A stretch of 64,000 nucleotides of DNA from Temnothorax longispinosus (taxonomy: Eukaryota > Arthropoda > Insecta > Hymenoptera > Formicidae): assembly GCF_030848805.1 (NCBI RefSeq), contig NC_092368.1:10052122-10116121 (forward strand). The letters are read 5' to 3'. This document shows, in pieces, positions 56,029 to 64,000 of the stretch. Position 1 is the first letter of the stretch. Each line of letters opens with the position of its first letter. The notes beneath the pieces are model-generated. The model was given only the letters and a program-made list of their open reading frames with translations. It was not told the origin of the DNA and did not search any database. Made by a program: the position numbers and the translations under genes.

Positions 56029-57141
56029 ATGGAGGGAGAGACAGGTGAGAGTGAGAAGGCAGCAATAACGAATAAAGATGAGAATCCGGCTACAGTGTCG
56101 GATTGCTCATGCAGTGAGAAAACGGATAAGGAAGTTTTTGCCACACCAAAAGAAGAAAAAAGAGGAAAGGGAAGACTTACAAAGGAGGAGTTAAGAAGGA
56201 GAGAAAGATCGGGCTCGCTCAGCATACTGGAGTTTATGACAAGTGATAACAGTACGGCATGCGAGTTAGCAAAAGCCAAGAGAAAAAGAGAGGAAAACGA
56301 ACAACGTACGATGGAAATTTTCAAGAGAGATAACAAGACAGTGAGAACGCCACCAGGTATAGACAAAGCGAAGGATGGAGCCGGTGGGGTAGGTAAGAAG
56401 AAAGAAGAGAAAGGAGTTCTGTCAGCAACAAAGAAGGATGAGGAGGACGGTTCGCTACTAGCAGTCTTGAGAGAGATTAGAAACGAAATGAGGGACCTGA
56501 GGGAAGAGATGAGAGAGATGAGAGAGAGGATGAACGTCTTAGAAGAGGGTCGGAGAAAAAAAGAAGAAAAAGTAGAGAAAAGGATGGATAAGATAGAAGT
56601 GAGGCTATCGAAGATCGAACGAAGAAGTGAAAACATAACGGATGAAACGACCAGCGGCAAAATGGAGGAGATCGTGGGAAAAGTGGCGGAGCTGGTGAGG
56701 AAGAGAGAAAGAAATATGAAGGAAAGGAAGGAAAAGAAAAATAATTTAGTGATCAAAGGACTACATAAAAAGGAAAACAAGAGCTTAATAGACACAGCAG
56801 AGACGTTTCTGGAGAGGGAGTTTGGTGCAAGAGCGCGAGTGAAGAAAATGCGGCCAGCAGGCAGAGCAGGAGGAGAGATAATAATAGTCGAAATGGACTG
56901 CTGGGAAGCGAAGGATAACATCATGAAGGAGAAGAAGAAACTGGGAAGTAAGAAAATTTTCATTGATCACGATTTGACCTTTGAGGACAGAGAAGTGCAA
57001 AGACGGATAAAAGAAAGGGCATGGAAAGAGAAAACAGAAGGGAAATGGGTGAAAATAGGTTTTAGGAAGCTAGAGATACAAGGCAGAAAGTATGTATGGA
57101 GCGAGGAAGAAAATAAACTAATAGAAAAGGAAAATTTCTAG
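56029..57141 (+). CDS. LINE ORF1, coiled-coil RNA-binding protein, intact
   Basis: 370 residues, no stop or frameshift. Residues 1-140 are charged and low in structure (with EFMTSDNSTACELAKAKRKR). Residues about 142-235 form a long heptad-like coiled coil (LREIRNEMRDLREEMREMRE). From 238 a compact domain starts NNLVIKGLHKKENKS and contains VKKMRPAGRAGGEIIIVEMD and GSKKIFIDHDLTFEDREVQR, like the RRM-type domain of LINE-1-style ORF1 proteins. Such proteins trimerise and chaperone LINE RNA. Codon use is strongly purine-biased, so the minus strand carries an equally long but meaningless frame. The stop is 41 bases before the ORF2 ATG. Confidence 0.75.
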   Translation: MEGETGESEKAAITNKDENPATVSDCSCSEKTDKEVFATPKEEKRGKGRLTKEELRRRERSGSLSILEFMTSDNSTACELAKAKRKREENEQRTMEIFKRDNKTVRTPPGIDKAKDGAGGVGKKKEEKGVLSATKKDEEDGSLLAVLREIRNEMRDLREEMREMRERMNVLEEGRRKKEEKVEKRMDKIEVRLSKIERRSENITDETTSGKMEEIVGKVAELVRKRERNMKERKEKKNNLVIKGLHKKENKSLIDTAETFLEREFGARARVKKMRPAGRAGGEIIIVEMDCWEAKDNIMKEKKKLGSKKIFIDHDLTFEDREVQRRIKERAWKEKTEGKWVKIGFRKLEIQGRKYVWSEEENKLIEKENF

Positions 57142-57182
57142 AGGACTGCCAAGTTAGGAGAAGAGTATCAGTAAGTCGAGGC

Positions 57183-60100
57183 ATGCAAGAGGACAATAGG
57201 CAAACACGAATGAAGGATGGAAAAGTGAAGAAGATGAAGAAAGAAAATGGACGAAAAATAATTTTTTGGAATGTAGCAGATATAGAGAGGCAGGACAAAG
57301 ATTGTTGGAATTACATAGTAGGTTTTGATTTTATAGGACTATGCGAAACATGGTTAGAGGAAAAGGGATGGGATAGAATTAAGGGTAGATTGCCAGAAAC
57401 GCACATTTGGAAAAACATCAACGCTGTAAAGGAAAAAAGGAAGGGTAGGGCGAAGGGAGGATTACTAATAGGTATTAGAAAAGGCTGGATGGCGGAAGTG
57501 GAGAATTATGAAAGTACAATGATTACAGAAAAAATTGCGCGAACGAGAATAGTAAAAGAGGAAAAAGGGCTAAATATTTTTACAGTATACAATGTAGGAG
57601 CAAAGAAAGACGTTGAAGAAATAATGGCAAAAATAACGGAGCAATGCGAAGGATGCGAAGGAGAGGATATTATTATAGGAGGTGATTTTAATATTAGAAT
57701 AGGAAACTTAGGAGGTGGTAGGGAGGAGGAGTATGACTTTGAAAAGGAGAGTAAAGATAAAGTTATAGGAAATGGCGGCGAAAGTTTTGTGGATATGATA
57801 AATGAAAAAGGATGGTATTTTTTGAACGGATGTACAGAGGGGGCTTGGGAGGGGGAATATACGTATGTGGGTGCGAGAGGGTGCTCGGTAATTGATTATG
57901 CAATTGTAAACGGTAGTGCGCAAGAGCGAGTGTTGGAATTTAGAATAGGGGACAGGGTGGACTCGGATCATTTGCCTCTGACCTTGTTACTAGAGGAAGA
58001 GGTGAATACGAGACAAACGGAGGGGTGTACTGAAGAGGAAGAAGAGGAACGGAATATGTCAAAGAAGATCATAGTTTGGAACGAAGAGGCAAGGCAATTA
58101 TACAGAGAGAGGACGGAGGAATGGAATGAAACCGAGGACCAGGAAATGGAGTCGGTGGATAGGAAATGGGAGAAATTAAAAAACGGAATCCTTGGAGCCT
58201 TAGTGTATAAGGATATTAAGGTAAAGAAGAGAAGGAAGATAGGGCACAAAGATTGGTGGGATAGGAGTTGTACCAGAAAGAATAGGGAGGTGAAAAGAAA
58301 GTACAGAAGGTGGAGATGTGGAAAGGGAAGTAAGGAAGACTATTTGGAAGAAAAGAAATGCCTGAAGGGGTGGTTAGAGAGCAAAAGGATGGAGAAGAGA
58401 ATGAGGGAAGAAGAGGAATTAAGAAAACTGAAGGACGAAAAAAAAATTTGAAACTATATAAACAGTCGAAGAAAGAAAAAAGAATGGAAAGAGAATAATA
58501 TTCCGAAAGAGAACTAGAGAAGTTATTTCATGGAGCTGTTAGGTGGGACCGAGATGGTAGGAAGAGAAGAGGCGTTGGAGATGCGTGCCATGGGAACAGA
58601 AGAAAGAAATGAAGAGCAGGTTCAAGATACAGATAGAGAGCTGCAAGAAGAGGAAATAGTGAGGGCAGTCAGGAACATGAAGCTAGGCAAAGCTGCAGGA
58701 TGGAATCCCAATGGAAGCATGGCTGTATGGTGGCGCAGCGGTAAGAGGAGGTCTAATTGATCTGCTGAAGCTCATTTGGAAGGAAAGCAAAATTCCGACC
58801 GAATGGAGAACAAGCATAGTTGTCCCCCTTTATAAAAGAGGGGATAAAGAGCGAACAGAGAACTACAGAGGGATCTCGCTGCTGTGCACTGCATACAAGG
58901 TTTATGCCGAAATTCTAAGGAACAGATTGGAGGAAATAATGGAGAGGAAAGGGATGATACCTGACAGCCAAGCCGGCTTTAGGAAAGGGAGGTCCACGAT
59001 GGATAATATATTTATCTTGAACCATATAGTGCAAAGGGAGAAGGAAAAAAATACGGCAACTGGGAAAGACAAGATTTTCGCAATGTTTGTGGATCTAAGG
59101 GCAGCATTCGACAACGTGGACAGAGAAATTTTATGAAAGATAATGGAAGAGAAAGGGATGGATCGCAGCTTAATAAACAGGATAAAAGAAATTTACAAAG
59201 AGACGGAGGTGACAATAAGGACGAGGGATGGATTCACAAAGTGCTTCAAGACGAAGAAAGGTGTAAGGCAGGGCTGTGTGATGAGTCCCGCCCTGTTCAA
59301 TTTATACAACGCGGACATAGATAAAGTTTTAGAAAAGCGTGGTATAGGAGGAGTGGAGCTTGGAGGAGTGAGAGTATGGTCATCAGCATACGCGGATCAT
59401 ATGGTTTTGGTAGCGAAAAATAGAGAGGCTTTACTAAATATGATGAGCATGTTAAAAAGATTCTTAAAAGATAGGAAGCTAGAATTAAATACAGAAAAAA
59501 CCAAAGTGCTAGTATTTAATAGTAAAGGTAAAAAAAGCAGAATGACATGGAAATGGGACGAAAAAATAATAGAGGAAGTAGATAGGTTTAAATATCTGGG
59601 TTTCACGTTTAATAAGAAAGGTAATTATGTCGATCATATAAAAGAGATGAAAAGAAAAGGAAGGATCGCTGCAAATAGGGTATGGGGCTTAGGAGAAAGA
59701 TTATGTAAAGATGATTTTAGTAGGAGATGGACGCTTTTTAAATACCTAGTGAAAAGTGTGATGGAATACGGAGCAGAGATATGGGGGTGGAGTGAAAAAA
59801 AGGAGTTGGAAAAAGTCATGTTAGATTATGTAAGATGGATATTTAGACTAGATTTTTGCACACCGAGGTATGTAATACTAAGGGAACTAGGATTAGAGAA
59901 ACTTAAAATTTGTTGGGGTATAAGAGCCATGAGGTTCGAGAAAAGAAGCAGAGGGAAAAAAGATGGAAGTTTAGTAAAGGCATGTTGGGATGAAAAGGAC
60001 ACAAGGAATAAAAAGAAAAAAGATTTATATAATTTGGAACGGGAAAGGTTTTATAATAGTAATGGCTGGAGCTCTGAAGCAATAAAAGAATTAAATAATG

Positions 60101-60222
60101 AAGGTAAAAATACTGAAGGCTTAGTAAGAATAAGGGAACAGGACATTCAAGGACAAATAATAAACAGTAAAATAGTAGAGGCGAGGTATAATATTATTAA
60201 AAAAGAACCCCTTGATTATTAG
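57183..60222 (+). pseudogene. LINE ORF2: APE endonuclease and reverse transcriptase, broken
   Basis: The first frame has IIFWNVADIERQ, FIGLCETWLEEKGW, IIIGGDFNIRIGNL and IDYAIVNG ... VDSDHLPL, a full APE-type endonuclease. A TGA at 58449 interrupts EKKI-NYINS. A frameshift near 58700 splits GKAAGWN from MEAWLYGGAAVRGG. The RT then reads SIVVPLYKRGDKERTENYRG, SQAGFRKGRSTMDN, FVDLRAAFDNVDREIL with a TGA at 59134, and GVRQGCVMSPALFNLYNADI. The catalytic box is AYADHMVLV: the second Asp of YADD is His. The C-terminus ends KKEPLDY. These lesions show it cannot retrotranspose itself. Confidence 0.8.
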
Positions 60223-60317
60223 CAATTTTTATTAATTCTATATATTCTTCAGTTTTTTCTACCCCTATTTCATATATAATTCGTTAAGATTTGGTTGATT
60301 AGTTCTGGAGTTTTTTG

Positions 60318-60460
60318 CAAGTAGAAACCTTTGCTCACAAAGCTTCCTCTATGAGGAAGCCAAAACAAATAGAGGAAGTTTTGTGAGCAAAGGTTTCTAC
60401 TTGCATACTTAAAAACTATGAGGAAGCAATGTGCAGGTTTCTACTTGCACACTTTTTTAG
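60318..60460. mobile_element. GAGGAAGC-family foldback
   Basis: GCAAGTAGAAACCTTTGCTC with ACAAAGCTTCCTCTAT is mirrored at 60370-60411. A second partial end (AAGCAATGTGCAGGTTTCTA) follows. Same family as 10514-10750. Confidence 0.7.
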
Positions 60461-60615
60461 TAATAAATTCCTTGTAGATTTATATGAGATTCAGTAGCAT
60501 TATTTACATAAAGATGCTTATTAGCATCAGTATATTGAATTAATTAATTATTAATGTTAATGATGAAATATTAATATTCTGAAATAAATGTATATATATA
60601 TTGCATATATTATAT

Positions 60616-60883
60616 TGTTACGCTCGTCGAGTAAGCTCGCCGCCGTAACACTATCGCGCACTCTACACTCGCGCAAGTATTTCGCGGAACTCGCAAAAGG
60701 AAAGAGAACTCAAAAGAACTTAAGAAATGCGTTTATTCCAAGCTCGTAAAACAGAACGCGTGCGGATTCCAAAAATCCGCCAGACAGAAAATCAATAAAT
60801 CCATCAACAAACTCCCGTTGTCAAGGAGCGCGCTTCACAGCTTTCCGCGACTTCTCTACTCAGTGTCCAGCACGGGCGTAACA
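60616..60883 (-). mobile_element. 3' LTR of a Ty3/gypsy element (268 bp)
   Basis: + strand TGTTACGCTCGTCGAG to GGGCGTAACA; TGTTACG...CGTAACA ends are inverted repeats. On the minus strand it directly follows a polypurine tract and lies downstream of pol, so it is the 3' LTR. The 5' LTR is not in the window. Confidence 0.8.
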
Positions 60884-60900
60884 TTGTCCCCCTCTTCTTA
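60884..60900 (-). other. Polypurine tract
   Basis: Minus strand TAAGAAGAGGGGGACAA ends exactly at the LTR start, the normal plus-strand primer of LTR retrotransposons. Confidence 0.75.
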
Positions 60901-61404
60901 AGTTGTCGTCCCGACAACTAGAGGAAAGTTGCAAGCAGTTTCTTTCTCTTAGATTTCCGGGAACTTGAAACGCTTCCTGCTCTACCTCGAGCTAAGCTGC
61001 GAGTTAACGAGCTTCGTTTCTTCCCTTAATTCAAAAAACGCTTCTTTCCACGTGTGAACCTCTTCAACGTCGGCTTTCTTTCTGCTACCAGCGCTGTCCT
61101 CTTGAGAGTCTTCGGACTGGAGGGGGAAGCTTTCGTGGACCCTGCGTCTCGCAAGACTCCCCAGTCCCCGCCTTGGCATTTGCCCTAAGTCCCACGGAAA
61201 AACCACGATCAAAAACCGTGGGCAAAACGGTCTTCTTTCAGCTAATATCTTCGCCTGATGTTGTTCGGCACCATCTTCCCGGAGAAGTAGCTGAAAGTAA
61301 CAACAAAAGAAAAATATCTTTTTCTTAAAAACCTAAAAACTAATTAAATGAATTGAAATTTTTCGGGCTCCGCGCTTCGGATGAAAATCGTGATTCGAAA
61401 GGAA
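60901..61404 (-). other. Gypsy 3' non-coding region
   Basis: Between the pol stop and the polypurine tract. A minus frame at 60982-61212 (MIVVFPWDLGQMPRRG start) is open for 76 codons but has no recognisable domain; an extra small ORF cannot be excluded. Confidence 0.45.
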
Positions 61405-63319
61405 TTACCTCTCATAAAAAGTAGCTAATCTATCTAAATGAACGACTTTGTTCTTATGCCGTTTAGACCTACAAATGCAATAAACTACATCATTTATTCT
61501 TTTAACGACTTCAAAAGGACCTTCCCAATTACTTTATAACTTAAAAGTTATTCCTATTTTTCTTCGAGGATTAAATAACCAGACTTTTTGCCCAGGCTCA
61601 TAGCATAATTGTCTATCCTTCCGATCATAAAGCGCCTTGGATTTTTGAGACTTAATTTCCATACGTTGACATACAATGTTATGAATGAGAATCATTTTTC
61701 CTTTTAAGTGACGGAAATATTTTCTTTCCGAAGGAATAGTCTCAGAACCAGGAGGATGTCCGCGAAGTAGATCCAAGGGTAATCTTAACTCCCGACCTAA
61801 ATGCAATTTAGAAGGAGTGAAACCAGTAGTTTCATGTTTAGAAGACCTATACGCCAACAACCCTAATGGAATCCAACGATCCCAATCTTGTTGATTTTCA
61901 GCAACAAACTTTGCCAGATAATTTAACAACGTCTGATGTTGACCTTCCACCTGACCATTGGATTGAGGGTGAAATGGAGTAGTTCTTGTTTTTTTAATTC
62001 CCAATAACTGAGTTAGTTCCAAGAATAATCGAGATTCAAAATTTCTTCCTTGGTCAGTATGTAATTCCGAAGGAATGCCGTATCTAGAAACCACTTGACT
62101 CAAGAAAACTTCCGCAATCGTTTTAGCCCTAATATTTCCAAGCGGAAAAGCTTCCACCCATTTCGTGAAACAGTCCGTAATCACCAACAGATATTTATTT
62201 CCCGAAGAAGAAGTTGGGAGGGGACCAAGAACATCCATTTGAATTCTTTTGAAAGGCGCACTGACATTGTAAATTTGCATAGAAGACTTTCCTTTATCAG
62301 ATGGCCCTCTCTTTGAAACGCAAACTTTACAAGTCCTACACCAATGTTCGACATCTTGCTTACAGAAAGCCCAATAAAAATGTTTCCGGATCTTCTCTAA
62401 GGTCTTATTGACACCAAAATGGCCACCTGTGGAAGAATCATGAGCTTCTTCTAAAATTCGCGAAATCATTCCTCGAGGAACTATAGTTTGAAAAACAACG
62501 GAACATAAATTTGGAGACTCCCATTTCCTACACAAAATCCCGTCTTTAATCACCAGGGAATCCCATTGGAGCCAATAGTCCTTAGCAGTCGAATCTCTCT
62601 GAGCTATTTCTTGACGAAGAGGTCGCCTATTCTCCTCTTTTCCACGATAAATTCCTACAATTAAAGGGTCCTTCAATTGCATTCTTTTCCAGTCCGCAGA
62701 TTCAATTTCTTTGAAGATTATTCTTCTAACATCTCCCCTTACAATACTTTCTTCCCCCATCTCCACTTTATCACAATATCTGCAGTTTCCTTCCGCACAT
62801 GGACGCCTAGACAACGCGTCAGCGTTTGCGTGCACCTTTCCTGCTCGGTGCTTGACTACGAAATTAAATTGTTGTAGGCGTTCCATCCAACGTGCTAACT
62901 GCCCTTCTAGATTCTTAAAAGACATCAACCAGCGTAACGAAATATGATCCGTTCTAACCGAGAATTCACGTCCATATAAATAGTGATGGAAGGTCTTCAC
63001 AGCCTCCACCAAAGCTAACAGCTCCCGACGAGTTACGCAATAGTTCCTTTCAGACTTGCTCAAAACCCGACTATAATAAGCTAAGACCCTCTCCCTACCA
63101 TCCTGAATCTGAGAACGTCGCGCCCAAATCGTGATTTGAAGCGTCAGTATCAAAAATAAATTCCCCTTTTTCTATTGGGAAAACTAAAATAGGAGGAGAA
63201 ATTAAGTTTTGTTTAAGCTTCTCAAAAGCTTCCTGACAACGCCCATCCCACACAAAGAGCCTAGCGGAGTAAGCATGTGAAATCGGCCCTTGATCATACA
63301 GAGCTGACATTAATGTCAC
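61405..63319 (-). pseudogene. Ty3/gypsy pol: RT end, RNase H, integrase
   Basis: From 63319 leftwards: the end of RT and the tether (FVWDGRCQEAFEKLKQNLIS, FIFDTDASNHDLGA), a frameshift near 63120, then RNase H (LSKSERNYCVTRRELLALVE, VRTDHISLRWL, ALSRRP). The integrase zinc finger follows (GGHFGVNKT ... WCRTCKVC), then the catalytic core (MDVLGPLP, HTDQGRNFESR, HPQSNGQVEGQ: the D,D,E residues are present). The tail RRKIGITFKL meets an in-frame TAA near 61534, but coding resumes at once (NWEGPFEVVKRINDVVYC) to the true end FYER at 61405. One stop and one frameshift separate it from an open frame. Gag, protease and most of RT are missing, truncated at 63319. Confidence 0.85.
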
Positions 63320-63866
63320 AAGTTAGTACCAATATGATAAAACTTTCCACCAAATATTATTTAAAAAAATTCATTTTTTTAGAAGTTATGCAGGGAGAAA
63401 GTAAAATAAAGAAATGTATTTTTCTCGAAAACCACTTGACCGATCTTGATGAAAAAAATATATGTTATGTAGACTAATAAAACTAATTAACAAAAAAAAT
63501 GTCCAAAATGCTTGCCAAAAAAAAGACCAAAAAAAATATTTAAATTTTTTAATATTTTTTTTTAGGGTGATATTTTCGAGGTACCCCTTTGAAATTTTTA
63601 CGAAAATTTCTCTTAAAGTGTCCACTACAACATATATTTTTTTCAATTTTTTTTAAATGGTGGAACATAGTTAAAAATACGAAAATCGTAAGCGTCGCGT
63701 TACTCCGGCGCACAGTGCAGTGCCATTCCGCGTTGCGGGTGTTCGATGTAACTTTAATAGCACATATGTACGTCTGCAATTAGCCTATAATATGTATACT
63801 TTTTAATTTTTATAGTTTCCAGAGTTTACCACGTGGAGGTTGCAGTACGGTTTTAAACTCCTTATC
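63320..63866. other. AT-rich sequence beyond gypsy truncation
   Basis: A/T runs and short frames only. The breakpoint at about 63319 has no visible target duplication. Confidence 0.4.
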
Positions 63867-64000
63867 GGGGTGCTTTTTTAACGTGAGTCCCCTCGCCTCT
63901 TACTATATTTCCGTAAAATTGGGGTGCTTTTTTAACGTGAGTCCCCTCGCCTTTCACTACGTTTCTGTAAAATCAGGGTGTTTTTTTAACGTGAGTCCCT
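63867..64000. repeat. 54-bp tandem repeat running off the window
   Basis: Units begin at about 63867, 63921 and 63975 with GGGGTGCTTTTTTAACGTGA followed by GTCCCCTCGCCT. The array continues past the end of the window, so its length is unknown. Confidence 0.85.

Noticed and set aside
55983..56963. 326-codon open frame on the minus strand
   Set aside because: It is the antisense of LINE ORF1. Purine-biased codons leave the opposite strand open, and the Ser/Leu/Phe-rich product has no domain.

Overview
The window is eukaryotic and looks like an insect genome, most likely a hymenopteran such as an ant. The signs are spliced genes with GT/AG introns, R1-like, jockey-like and CR1-like LINEs, P, Merlin and EnSpm DNA transposons, Helitron-type ends, LTR retrotransposon remains and many microsatellites. 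No prokaryotic operon, CRISPR array or rRNA operon is visible. The species call is an inference from repeat content only.

The only host gene I can defend is an axonemal dynein heavy chain on the + strand. One exon (10131-10304) ends just before the AAA2 P-loop and the next (52250-52585) starts on it. The two are phase compatible and lie about 42 kb apart, so nearly everything between them is one giant intron filled with mobile elements. The acceptor of that intron has no AG.

Layout. 1-1130: GC-rich sequence with a 22-bp tandem repeat. 1840-4374: a TIR element with a tnp2-like transposase fragment, abutting a truncated DDE_4-type transposase (4375-5290). 5566-6120: solo LTR. 6.7-7.7 kb: microsatellites and a zinc-binding exon. 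7794-8802: LTR plus primer-binding site. 10131-10304: dynein exon. 10514-10750: foldback element. 10905-13938: a Merlin element that is a head-to-head chimera. 14.4-15.35 kb: palindromic repeats. 16484-23040: candidate two-gene EnSpm-like element (BEN-like gene on -, tnp2 transposase on +). 23256-26275: P-element/THAP9-like pseudogene. 26503-32550: R1-like LINE on the - strand, split by a deleted P element (28564-31024, perfect 8-bp target duplication) and a 1.26-kb foldback element (31048-32305). 32.6-37.5 kb: palindromes, a 5S-rRNA-like scrap, and a solo LTR (34327-37442) itself holding a 2-kb palindrome. 38.5-44.0 kb: jockey-like LINE split by a solo LTR. 44.2-47.3 kb: CR1-like LINE split by a solo LTR. 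47.7-48.5 kb: Helitron with about 133-bp minisatellites. 49636-51809: long LTR plus primer-binding site. 52250-52585: dynein exon. 52.6-55.3 kb: a GGGGAGACCGGG TIR element and two head-to-tail Helitrons. 56.0-60.2 kb: LINE with an intact coiled-coil ORF1 and a broken ORF2. 60616-63319: truncated Ty3/gypsy element on -. 63867-64000: 54-bp tandem repeat leaving the window.

The genes do not form a pathway. The window is a record of successive insertions into a dynein intron and flank, and target duplications allow several layers to be ordered in time. All coordinates and protein calls come from reading the sequence; no database search was run.
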